From Lichina pygmaea (taxonomy: Eukaryota > Ascomycota > Lichinomycetes > Lichinales > Lichinaceae): a stretch of 64,000 bases of DNA. The stretch lies in NCBI GenBank assembly GCA_963422465.1, contig OY730173.1:3348001-3412000 (forward strand). The letters run 5' to 3'. The notes beneath the pieces are model-generated. The model was not told the DNA's origin and did no database searches. It saw only the letters and a program-made list of their open reading frames with translations. Shown piece after piece: positions 43,925 through 53,970 of this stretch (the stretch's first letter is position 1; each line of letters begins with the position of its first letter). A program made the position numbers and the translations under genes.

Positions 43925-46414
43925 TCATCGCCACCGGCTCTTGCAAGATCCATCGCGACGCCGACCGCAGGACCCGCTCCGACTCCGTGGAGCTACGCCT
44001 TGTGCGGCGTCGGCCTGTTTCTGCCACATCCGTCTCCAGACCCGGCCGGCCTGCGTGCGCGCTCGGGGGATCGTAAAGGTCTTCCGGGCTCGGACTGGAG
44101 CCTGGAGCACTCGACCGCCGAGCTGTCGCAGTGTCGTGATCGCCCGAGAAACGCCGCGGGCCTGTTGCGAGACGAGACGGGACCATTCGTCCGTCATCTC
44201 GGTGATGCTGTTGCCCACGGCAGATCTCCGACGCCGCGTCTCGGACGTGATGCGTCTTGCCGCGTCGGCAGCGGTCTGAGCGGTCCGATTGGGAAGCCCT
44301 GCGACCGTCCGCGCCGTGTCCCTAAACCGGAGAAGGGGTCGACCGAGTACCGTCGGCAGGTCATGGTTCGCCCAGCTCCACGTCTGCTGAAGTCTTGTCT
44401 GCGCTTGCCCAAGGTGGCCTCGGACCCGCACTGACAGTTGCTCGCCGCTGCGCCGCCACTGGCCGAGTTTCAGCCACGGCCTGCCGAAATCGGCGAACAG
44501 GGTCTGCTCGACCGAGGGTCGGGCCCTCGTCGAGACGGTCACGTTGACGAGGCCCCAGGCGTCGTCCCGGCGTAGCTTGAGCGCATAGACGCCCTCGACG
44601 AGCCTCGACAGATCGGTCTCGAGCGTTCGACCGTCGCGGCTGACCTTTACCGAGAGCGACATCGGTCTCCTGAGGGCGACCATTTTCTTCGGCGGACGTA
44701 GGATGATGTGGCTGTCCCCGACGATCTGGATCTTGAAATGGTCCGAGTTATTCAGCGCGGTGAGGGTGCGGTTGTCCAGGAGGAGGTTGGCCAGGTCTCT
44801 CCGAGACTGGGGCGCATCGCAGTTGCGGGAAGGGCCAGATGGCCGCGCACCTGACGAGACCACGCCGCCTCCGGATGATGTCGACCAGGCCCTGGTGGCC
44901 GCGTTGCTGGCGACTTCCGACGCGGTCGAGAGCACGGCGCCCAACGCCGAAGGTGGTTGGCCGGCGGCGTACGAGGGAGACCGACGAAGGGGCGTCCAGT
45001 CGTACTTTTGATAAATCAGTGTCGACGTCGAGCACATCATGGCGAAGAGCAGGAGGGCGCCGAGAAGAGCCAGCGCTCGTCGTCCTTGATGCGTTCTTTG
45101 AGGGGGTCTGGGCTTGCGATCGGCGTCGGCCGTCCACTGCGAGAACTTCTCGACCTCGTCGGCGGATGCCGTGAGCTGCGGCGTACTCGAGCATGTTCCT
45201 CGGTTGGCCGGTGGTCGGCCGTGGCGGACGCCCGTGAGGCAGGCCAGATTGCGGTTCATCTGTCGAACGTCGACCGAGAGGAACGTCGCCAGGTCGATCG
45301 GTAGTCGTCTGAGAATCCGGTCAGTCGACGGCGATGGCTTCATCGACTCGATGCAAGCGTGCAGCGTCCGCGGATCGAGCGTGTACTTCTCCGTCGGCTT
45401 CTCGAAGAGAGGGGAGTCGTGGATGACGAGCATCGGCACGTCGTGTCGAGCCATAAAGCTCCAGGCGTAGAAGCGCGTCTGCCGCGTCGTCCAGGCATCT
45501 TCGCTGGAGCAAAAGAGGACGGCGAGGTGCGGGAGGGTCCATGGTTCTTCGCTGTCGTCGACGACCCGAGAATATCGCGCACGGGAATGACACCGCGACG
45601 TGCCATTCAGCTGCAGGTGGAGCGTGTCGACCTTGCCCTCGACTCTGCTGGTCCAGGCCAAGGTGCACTCGTCGACGACCATCTCAAACCCGACCGAGTC
45701 GATCAGTTCCACCTCGGGCGAGCCGCAGTGGCCGAATGCGGATACGGGCACAACGTTGAAACGGGACGACGACCGCCTACGGGCGGTGTTCCCTCTCCAG
45801 CTGGTCATGGGGGCCGCGAGCGAGCTGGCCAGCTTGGCGATGATGTCGTCCCTGGCCGAGGTGTTGCCAACATACAACAAGCGGAAGGGTCCTTCGATGG
45901 AAAGCACGTCGCGGCTCATGGCCTGGCGAACCGTCCCCACGATCGTGCTCTGGGGGCCGTCCGTCTGCAGACGTTTCAGGATCTCCGCCCGCTGTTGATG
46001 GTCGAAGACGCAGACCGTGTGCGCCACCATGATGGTATCCGACTCGGTCTCGGATGGCTCCTCAAACTCGAGAACGTTGTCCGACGGCCGGTCGGGCCCC
46101 TTGACGGTCATACCGCTGTCGTCTACGTCTCCCGCTAGGCCCAACTCGCCTGGCTGGACACCATGAACGTCGACGGGACTGAAGCCGGCCGAATCGAGTT
46201 GACAGTCGGACGAGCTCGACTCCATGCTCTGTTCGGTGCCGGCCACGCTGCGTACGTCGTCCGGTCCGTGGACATCGACGGACGACATGGCATCGTCTCG
46301 GTCGTCTTCATCGTCTGAGGTCAGGTTTGTCGACTCCCCCAGGATCTCGTAGGCGCTATCTCCCAGGGAGCTTTCCGTGTCGTCGGACTGGACCTCCGAC
46401 GCAGGTGCAGCCAT
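43925..46414 (-). CDS. Uncharacterised single-pass membrane protein, Ser/Asp-rich N-terminus
   Basis: An intronless 829-codon frame beginning at the ATG at 46414 (MAAPASE); an in-frame ATG at 46555 would add 47 residues, but the interval looks like leader. The N-terminus is acidic with SLGDSAYEILGESTNLTSDDEDD, described here as SLGDSAYEILGES plus an Asp/Glu run. Then a globular region has PFRLLYVGNTSARDDIIAKL and PEVELIDSVGFEMVVDECTL-like strands (each read directly), a Rossmann- or GTPase-like alternation without a recognisable P-loop. A membrane helix (LALLGALLLFAMMCSTSTLIY, read as ALLGALLLFAMMC core) lies at about residues 447-468. A C-terminal Arg-rich part follows. I cannot name a function; it looks like a conserved ascomycete protein, possibly of the ER or nuclear envelope, which is inference. 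Confidence 0.75.
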   Translation of the reverse strand: MAAPASEVQSDDTESSLGDSAYEILGESTNLTSDDEDDRDDAMSSVDVHGPDDVRSVAGTEQSMESSSSDCQLDSAGFSPVDVHGVQPGELGLAGDVDDSGMTVKGPDRPSDNVLEFEEPSETESDTIMVAHTVCVFDHQQRAEILKRLQTDGPQSTIVGTVRQAMSRDVLSIEGPFRLLYVGNTSARDDIIAKLASSLAAPMTSWRGNTARRRSSSRFNVVPVSAFGHCGSPEVELIDSVGFEMVVDECTLAWTSRVEGKVDTLHLQLNGTSRCHSRARYSRVVDDSEEPWTLPHLAVLFCSSEDAWTTRQTRFYAWSFMARHDVPMLVIHDSPLFEKPTEKYTLDPRTLHACIESMKPSPSTDRILRRLPIDLATFLSVDVRQMNRNLACLTGVRHGRPPANRGTCSSTPQLTASADEVEKFSQWTADADRKPRPPQRTHQGRRALALLGALLLFAMMCSTSTLIYQKYDWTPLRRSPSYAAGQPPSALGAVLSTASEVASNAATRAWSTSSGGGVVSSGARPSGPSRNCDAPQSRRDLANLLLDNRTLTALNNSDHFKIQIVGDSHIILRPPKKMVALRRPMSLSVKVSRDGRTLETDLSRLVEGVYALKLRRDDAWGLVNVTVSTRARPSVEQTLFADFGRPWLKLGQWRRSGEQLSVRVRGHLGQAQTRLQQTWSWANHDLPTVLGRPLLRFRDTARTVAGLPNRTAQTAADAARRITSETRRRRSAVGNSITEMTDEWSRLVSQQARGVSRAITTLRQLGGRVLQAPVRARKTFTIPRARTQAGRVWRRMWQKQADAAQGVAPRSRSGSCGRRRDGSCKSRWR

Positions 46415-47727
46415 GGTCGCCTCCGAACACTGTGGTCTACAAAGCTCGGGTATCCGATGCAGACATACAACGGGGTAGCAAAGCTCGAGCGACGGTGTAA
46501 ACGAGACGTCCGAGTCGAGTGCACGCTCACATTCGTCGTCTCTGCTGGCCTGCATAACGCTTTGGTGGTTAGAGGGACTCGGACCACAGAAATCGTGTAG
46601 CTCATCTCCACCGAGGGCGAGAGGGAAGGAAAGAAGGAAGGAAGGAAAGAAGAAACGAGCAACGAGGAAAGGACAAACCGGGGTAAGGAGCGTAGTCGTC
46701 CTTGACCGTGGAAGCCGAAGAAAAGATCGGTCGAGAGCAAGTGGTTGGGTTTGAAGCGGAGCGGAGAATCTTGCTCAAAGCTAGACTGTTCTCCACCTCC
46801 TCCGACACCTCCCTATTAGAGGGGCAGCAAAGTCGAACGCGGAGACGGAGCCGCCTCCGCCCAGTCGGGGGGCTTGTACGACCAAGGGGCAGACGATGGC
46901 GTGGAAGCTTGAGATGAGGCTGCTCGGAGCAACGCACGATCTAACTCCGTCCGAGGATGAAGACGATCATCCGGTTTTGAGGGGTTCGACTCGAGGAGAA
47001 GGAGGATCACGTCGTCACAAGGCTGTCGTCGGGCTTTTTGACCCCCTGATCATTAGTACCGCCGCCGCTTGTGACGTACTGAGGGGTACCTTGGCCCTGA
47101 CCCCACCAAGCAACTTACACTAGACCGAAAGAGCAATAAGCGCAGGATACTGATGACTAAGTTATCACTTCTGCCTGAACCCAGCGGTAACAGTCCAGAT
47201 GACTCACAACGACCACCCGCCGTGCGTGGCATGTGCAACAACAGAACCGGCGACTCTGAGCCTGACGACACTGGCAAAAATGCTCTACGAGCCAGGCAAA
47301 GACCTGATGAGTTAGTTTTTGTCGCGGTAGCAGAGTACAAGCTGCCTAACGTTGCAAGATAGATAGCAGGTGTCTGCCTAGTCAGCCGGGGGTGGATGAC
47401 TAAGCCGCTGGCCACACAACAGCTTCAGTAATTAGTCAGCAAACCCACCTGGAGTATCAGCGCCCTCTGTTCTCATCTGTGTTCCTCCCGTCAACTGGCC
47501 CGAGAGTCTAGTGAGCCTACCAAATACTAGCAACACTCTTTTATTTCGAACAAAGTCGTCTTCAGATGGTGATCTCCGGGAAGTCCGCTGGCCATCATGC
47601 CAGCGATCTTGTCATCCAATCACCGGAGTCGGCCCCAGATCGAACAGATCCCCAGTGTACCGGAGTAACCAGAAAATAACAAGCGAGGGCTCTCCCCTCT
47701 ATCTTCTTCGCCTGTCACATCGTGGCA
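46415..47727. other. Intergenic, no supported gene
   Basis: 46610-46655 is a GGAAGGAA-type purine run. The rest contains no recognisable gene; an open frame from 47511 runs into the decayed paralogue described next. Confidence 0.4.
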
Positions 47728-48451
47728 ATGTTGATGTATTCAAGGCCATTAGCAAGGCCGCGACGAGGATCGTCAAAATTGTTTTGTTCGTTGGGGTGTT
47801 GGCGGTCGGCTGGGCGAATCTGAAGCCAAAAGAATGCGCGACCATGTCTGTACATTCTAGCTGTCCTTCCGCTTTCCAGGTCTTCTCTCCTCTTGTTCCT
47901 TTCGTTATGTTTGATATTCGTTCTTACCTTGTACGAAAGCCACTGACATCGTGCTTCTAGCGCCGGTCCCCTCGCCCACGGGGCATTCTGGCGGTGGGAC
48001 TGGCAGTGATGGCTGTGGCCCTACTCAAAGTTCTGGAGATGATTCCTCTTCGGCGCCGAGGAGCCAACTCTGCTCGGCCCAACCACCGCAGGGTCCACCG
48101 CCAGACCCCTGGCCCCACTTTCAACGCCTCCTGGGTCGTCGTCGGCCTCGCCTCCTGGGCCTTCTTTGGCCCCGCCGCCCGCGGCCGCCACCCCCCGTCA
48201 CCAGCAGGTCAGCTCCCCGCAGGCCTTCTGGTCTACGTTCCGGGGAGCATCCATAACAACCTCCTGCACCTGAGGCCTGCTGTGCGAGGGGGGTAGCGGG
48301 GGCTGGAGATACTGTGCTCGACACAGGTGAGTTTTTATTTTTTCTATCTTAACATATAGGTTCTACAGTAGTGGAGGCTAGTGGTGTCGTCAAGCTAGAG
48401 ATCAACTGTGATGGCGCTATCATAGCAGTAGCGCTGACTATACATATATAG
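47728..48451 (+). pseudogene. Decayed paralogue of the Pro-rich membrane-anchored gene (copy 1)
   Basis: Homologous, in inverted orientation, to 53971-54704 along all three exons and both introns. The exon 1 counterpart (about 47731-47847) encodes a membrane segment (IVKIVLFVGVLAVGWANLKPK). Exon 2 (about 47961-48329) has GHSGGGTG, GCGPTQSS and RSQLC-AQPP blocks. Exon 3 (about 48395-48451) encodes LEINCDGAIIAVALTIHI. Lesions relative to copy 2 are two extra bases right after the start ATG, a changed exon-1 donor, and a TAA in the exon-2 frame. A longer upstream open frame could still express part of it, so silence is not proven. Confidence 0.6.
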
Positions 48452-48632
48452 TAGATTCATCACGAACGGAGAAGTGTTGGGGCCGCAGCCAGGGCCAGGG
48501 CCAGCCTTAGTCGTTAGTCGGCTTAGCTAGACAGGCTTATAGCTCTCAAGCCCGAGACAGCCTCGATGGAAATCATCTTCTTCTCTCTCTGAGCAGGCCG
48601 ATACCTTTGTAGCTCCAGCAAGGAGGGAGAGA

Positions 48633-48658
48633 GGGGGGGGGGGGGGGGGGGGGGGGGG
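48633..48658 (+). repeat. Poly-G homopolymer, 26 bases
   Basis: Uninterrupted G run following GAGGGAGAGA, in a gene-free stretch. Length may be unreliable because such runs are hard to sequence. Confidence 0.8.
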
Positions 48659-48664
48659 AAGTTG

Positions 48665-48895
48665 ACATGCACAGTATACGTTACACTATCTTGATATGCC
48701 TACAGCAAGTACACCTCTACTTGTCTACCTGCTGTCAACTAATAGATTGGTGAATCTCCCAGGTTAAAATGTATATCGCAGGTCATGGGATATACGTATT
48801 CCACTATCTTGTGTACTTACAACAATCACAGCTCTACCTCTTTTGTTTGCCATCTGCCAATAGATCGACAAGTCTCCCGGGACATGGTGCTCAGC
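48665..48895 (+). repeat. Diverged tandem duplication, period about 116 bp
   Basis: Two adjacent units share ATACG-ATT-CACTATCTTG, TACAGCAA/ACAACAA, CTCTACCT and AATAGAT-GACAA-TCTCCC-GG blocks in the same order (about 48669-48780 and 48785-48895). A partial third unit may follow to about 48945. No open frame is associated. Confidence 0.6.
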
Positions 48896-49909
48896 TTTAA
48901 TATGACATACCGTACCACTTTCAAAGTGTCCAGCAACTTTGTAATAAGATAACATGAGTGTTCTATGCTAGTGACGAGATACTGTGCTGTAGTTGATTTC
49001 TAGGAGAGCTGCCAGTAGCTAGAAGATCCGCAAAAAAAAAAACCCCCTACCGGAGCGTACAGATCACGACCACAATGATATCAAGCTGCAGTAGTTGTCC
49101 TGGTAATCCGTACGCTATGGGACATCTCTTCAGGAACCAGGGGTCAGCAGCAACAAGAGCAGGTGAGAAGACAAGGAAAGAGAGAGAGAGAAAGAGAGAG
49201 AGAGTATGTTTGTGATGGGCCTCCATAGTATCCATACAGAAATCACGATGTCATGGGTGGAGCATCGTTTTACACTAGTGGACGCCAATAGATCCAGAGC
49301 TAGAGTCGGGAGTGGGAGCTACAGTAGAACTTAGGGTTCCTGGAGTTTGACGAAGAGCTGATAGTAGAGCTACCGCTGTTGAGGCACTGCTGCCGCTAGA
49401 TCCAGTCGAATTTACATCTGCTGCTATGGATGCTGCGGCTGCTGCGGCTGCTACTGCTGCGGCTGCTACTGCTGCGGCCGCTAGCAGACCGTGACAGCAC
49501 CGACGGCACCGATAGTACTGTGACGAGAGCCAGCTTTCGTCAAACTTGGCCCAATCCAACTCGAGCGGCAGGACTGACGGAACCATATATCATGTTTTGA
49601 CGTCGGCGCTAGACGGCACAGACGAATGGTAGGAAAGGGAGGTGGTGGTGGAGGAGGAGGAGGAGGAGGAAGAAGAAGAAGAAAAGAAGGAAAAAGAAGA
49701 GAGGGAAAGGGCACGAGGACCCTCGCTTCGGTATAGGATATGACATAAGACCCCTGTTTGGATAGCACCCGCAAAGATCATGGTACAATTGATTTGAGAA
49801 AGAGGAAGAAGAGAAGTAAAAGGAGGAGAGAGGAGGAGACGGGGAGGATGGAGAGGAGGATGATGCGAGGGGGAGAAATGGGAGAAAAAGTGCACAAGTG
49901 AAAAAGAGG

Positions 49910-51759
49910 TCATGGTGATGCCCAGCCGCCTGCAACACCGACCCATTCGGCCATGCAACTGCCAGGCTTGCCCTCGACGTCGCCGATGTCGGTGTCGCAC
50001 TTGCACCGACAACCGACGCCGTTCTCCTTCTCCGAGTCCCACGACTCCCAGTACTCGTCCTCCTCCTTGCGCTTGCGCTCGTCCTCCGTGGTCCTCTCGA
50101 GGTACTTTTCGCGCGGTAGCTGGCGCGCCGGCGCGTTGGCCGGGCAGTGCTGGATCGTGGTGTGGCGGTAGCCAAAGTCCCGGAAGTAGTGGATGTCCCG
50201 CGGCGAGAGCAGCGCTCCGGCCGCGAGCGAGTGGATCGGCGCGTCACCCCACTTCGAAAAAGAAAGAGTTAATCCTCACCGTTGTCGTGGCCACGGGTCT
50301 CGAAGTGAAGCTTCTTGGGGTTGGGAGGGGAGGACCTCCTGTTGGAGGTTGAATCAAGGGGCTACAAAGACTCACCCGTTCCATCCAGAAGCCTCCACTG
50401 TGGTCCATCATCTGGAAGAAATCCTCGTACTCCTTGCTCCGAAACCAACTCAGCCGCGCAATTTCAAAGTTGCTCCAGAAATGACACATGTTGTACGTCT
50501 CGTTCTCCATCGCTTCTGGGTCGATGTCCGGTAACAGCCCCCGGCCCGGTTCGGTCTTGAGAATATCCTCGGGTAACGGTGGCTTGTAACGTGGATCGTC
50601 GGTCGGGATCGCGTTCGGCTCCTCCGGCGGCGGCTCGAGGAACATCTCCCACAGGCCTTGGGAGCTGAGGTTGTGTTTCCGCTTGTACGCCGACGCGTAC
50701 CGGAAGATGTTGGGCACCGTCTCCTTGAGCTCCTTGACGACGATGGTAAAGCCGTATGTCTTGTTGGTGCGTTCCATCTGGACGAATGGGTCGCTGCATA
50801 TCTGTCAGTCATGTTGCTCACCGCTCGTGGCCAAGGCCTGCGTATACGCACTAGGTGATGTCGCAGAAGTACTTGATCTCTGGCTCCAGCCGCCAGTACC
50901 ACTCGTACTTCTGTAGAAGTTCGTGCTTGTAGAAGAACCTACGACGCGTCAGTCAGTCGTGCAGCTTCCGTCCGAAGGAGATCGAGCATGGTCCGAACGC
51001 ACCCCGAGTAGAACCGACACATGGCGTGGTAGCTCTCCATGCCACCGTACATGATGGCGGCGTCGCCCTGCTTGGCGATGCCTTCCCGAGCAACCTTGTG
51101 ATCGACCCAGTCGGGGAATCCCCACATGCTCGAATCAATCGTCCCAAACTCAACCGGCCCGCTCGTGTAATTCACGACCGTATCCTTGAAGGTCGAGTTG
51201 AAGTCGGCGTCGTTGAGAAAGACGTAAGGGTAGTGAAACCAGCGGTTGAAATGCCGCTCGATGGACTTGATCGACTGTATCACACCTTCCAGCTCCTTGT
51301 TTCGCGCGAGAACCACAAACGTCGCGTTTGCGCGAGGACCGTCGTTGGCCGGTTCTTGACAGCCAGTCACGAAGACCTTGTCGTATCTCTCACTTATCTT
51401 CCTGTAGGGTTCAAAGCACACGGTCAGCCGTGTCCAGACGACAGGAAGCAAGCCAGAACCGGGGGGGGGGGGGGGGGGGGGCACCTGATGGCCGGAGGCG
51501 CGCCTGCCGGCAGCAGCATCGACGCAGGTGATGATGGATGGCGTACGAAGAGGACGAGGATGAGGATGATGACGATGCAGGGGAACAGGAGGACGATGCC
51601 CAAGGGAATGGAGATGGACGAGTTGCCCTTTATCCGTATCCGATGTCGAAAGAAAGCCCACTTCGGCGAGATCCGTTCCCTCACGTATGCGAAGCTTGGT
51701 AGCGACGGCGCATTCGAGACCGAGGGAAGACGTTTGACCAGCCTCCGTGCGAGGTCCAT
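49910..51759 (-). CDS. GT15 alpha-1,2-mannosyltransferase (KRE2/MNT1/KTR family)
   Basis: Golgi type II membrane enzyme that adds alpha-1,2-mannose from GDP-mannose to protein O- and N-glycans. Five exons, 51759-51485, 51401-51003, 50938-50852, 50793-50376 and 50251-49910, keep phase and give 506 aa. A short cytoplasmic tail is followed by a membrane anchor (about 50-72, IPLGIVLLFPCIVIILILVL). The GT15 domain starts with ATFVVLARNKELEGVIQSI and has NRWFHYPYVFLND, MCRFYSG, WYWRLEPEIKYFCDI, TYGFTIV, NMCHFWSNFEI (containing the acidic nucleophile region of the family) and GGFWMERWGDAPIHSLAA. A Cys-rich tail with CRCKCD closes it. Intron 1 begins GTG then about 20 C residues in the transcript. 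The start at 51759 is preferred to upstream in-frame codons because it places the anchor correctly. Confidence 0.95.
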
Positions 51760-53970
51760 GATAGCGAGACTGAAGAAGCGGCGATTGCCGGTCCGGTGAT
51801 GAGGTTCGCCAGGTTCGCTCCTGGATATCACGCCGAGAGCACGACACGTCGCAAAGTCGCCCCAAGCACCCGAAGCTTTCCGGGCGTTTGGCCACCCCCA
51901 CTAACGCAACGCGCTCATCGAAGCCGGGAAACGAACAGACCCCGATCTGTCACTGCGATAGCGCCGTGCAGGTGGTGAATGAGCGGATGGCCAGAGAAGA
52001 GTCCCCGATGGCCAGAGCAGTCGATGTCACGAATCGATCAAAAAGTCCGATTATCTTGTCTCTTGGGGTCCCGCCCTGGTGCGAAGTGAAGCGCTATACG
52101 TTGTACATCGAGTAGAGCAGGAAGTGAGCTCTTTGAAACCGGCCGTAGTCGATGCCGTACGGATAATGGCGGCGACAGCGCTCGAGGTGCGGCTGTGGCC
52201 AGCGATTGCAGGACGTGGACGGCGGACTTCTTGCGGCCGACGACTGGGGACATGCGACTGAGCAGGATGTCACGAAGCGGCTGTGGCACGACGCTAAGGA
52301 GGAGGAGAAGGATGATGACGACGCCCACGAAGAATTACGACCGCAACGGTGGCAACGACGATAATGGAGCCCCTTCGTCTCCAACGCCGTTTCTTCTTTT
52401 CATGTTAGCTGTTCCGCTATCGCAACGCCGAAAATCCCAAGAATCTTAGCATTTCTTTTTCGTTAATTACTGATCGTTCCCGATTTATTTTGTGGCCAAG
52501 TAATCACCCACGTCGCTTTGCGGCTGTAGGTACATAAGTGAGCTGGGTCTTCTCAAAAAAAGCTGACAGCTTAGCCTGCTGCTCTGCCACTAGACGAACT
52601 CGCTATAAAGCCCAATTAGCAAGCCGGACTGCAGGCTCACAACGATAGGAGTGTGTCTCACTACTTATGACCATACGATGATACGTTCAAAAGTCCGTGA
52701 GTTCCCGTCGACTAAAACTAACAGTGAGCGGAAGAAAATCTAATGCCAGCTGAGCTTCGTTGCTGGCAAATCGGAAAGGGGTTTTCAGTAATCGAAAAGA
52801 AGTCCAAGCAGAATATTGCAGCCCTTGACGAGGCTATTTGTAGATTACGTACGAGGTACGTCTGTATTTCCGTACGAGGATACGTATATACGTAGCGTGC
52901 GTTCGTGTGTACGAGGTACAGTACGTATCGTACCGGCAACCGTTGGACCGGCAGTGTCGCCAAAGACTTGCTTACGCAGCAAGGCTGACTGTGCGGGCAC
53001 GGGCTGGCAAGGCTGGCCATAAAGAATCCTTCAAGAAAAACAAAAGCGTTGACTAGCAACGAGGTCAGTGCAGTTGGACAAGCACACAAGAAAGACGCTA
53101 GGGACTCGGCGGATCCAGCCTACAGTAGGCATAGGGCGACGAGATAGAACTCCTACTTCGGGACACAACTCCAATGGGGCTCCCCTACTAGGATCTACGG
53201 CAGGACCTCACAGAGAACTCTAGACCAAGTCAATAGAGCTCCATTAGCCTCCTCGATTCCTAGTCAAGGAGAGAGAATCCCACGACATCTTGAAAAAGTG
53301 AAAAAGCTCCTTCTTATAGGTTGTGCCCTAGGCTCAGAAAAACCTTTCTCCATGGCTGATTTGTCATCCGCTCCCTGACAATTGCCCCAGCAACAAGTCG
53401 GGCTCCCACACCTGATAGATTGCAGACCTAGGCTTAATCCTTTCTGTAAAGATGTGAGATACACTGTGAGAACATCCAAGCAAGCACCTGGGACACCACA
53501 TCAGCTCTGGCTTGGTAGGCTGCTAGGTTGTCAGTGCTTCAGTAGATCTCCCTCAGACAACGCTGAGTATCAAAGAGCTCCCTCAAGGGCTCAACCCAGT
53601 CCAACAAATCAACATACACCTCAAACCTGGTGTGTATGATTGCAATCCCTGATGACTTGCATGCTGGCGAAAGCTCTCTTGCATAGTCGTGCGAGATCAC
53701 CTCAGCAAATGAACAATTTCTGGGGGTGGAGGCTGTTCTCCCACTGCTGGACCCGAGAGTTGATTCAGTGTCTCTGAGGTGAGAATCAAACATGTACAGC
53801 CATTGTGCAGAGGGGATGGGCTGACTGTCAGGCCTTTTGCCTAGCTGATAGGTGAACAACCTGAGCCACTTGGTGGCATCAGGGCTCTCCTTCCCTTTGA
53901 ACAGCAGGAAGAAATGATGGGTGTGAGGCTTAAAGGCCAACAAAACCTCCCCCTGCTGCTGAGCAGCACT
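51760..53970. other. Intergenic with GTAC island and an orphan open frame
   Basis: 51760-52500 holds the mannosyltransferase promoter. 52845-52935 is a GTACGAGGTACG/TACGTATA-rich island. 53539-53970 (minus) is open and continuous in frame with the neighbouring small gene after its stop codon; it is described separately. No other gene is recognised. Confidence 0.5.
53539..53970 (-). other. In-frame open extension after the TAG of copy 2
   Basis: After the TAG at 53973-53971 the same frame stays open for 143 codons to a stop at 53541-53539. It contains no upstream ATG but reads like real protein: GEVLLAFKPHTHHFFLLFKG, KWLRLFTYQLGKRPDS, AQWLYMFDSHLRDTES, FEVYVDLLDWVEPLRELFD. A single C-to-T change (CAG to TAG, CpA context) would explain the interruption. 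It may therefore be the severed C-terminal part of the adjacent gene, or be reached by stop-codon readthrough. No family is recognised. Confidence 0.5.

Larger units (their letters stand above)
48452..49909. other. Repeat-rich intergenic region
   Basis: Besides the tandem duplication and poly-G run, it holds a GCTGCG/GCTACT microsatellite (49430-49485), a GA microsatellite (49178-49203), and a polypurine tract of GGA/GAA repeats (49630-49880) just beyond the mannosyltransferase stop. An Ala/Ser-rich open frame on the minus strand (49275-49586) is generated largely by the microsatellite. Confidence 0.55.

Noticed and set aside
49275-49586. Ala/Ser-rich minus-strand frame of 103 codons
   Set aside because: Most of it comes from a GCTGCG microsatellite and there is no support from splicing or homology.
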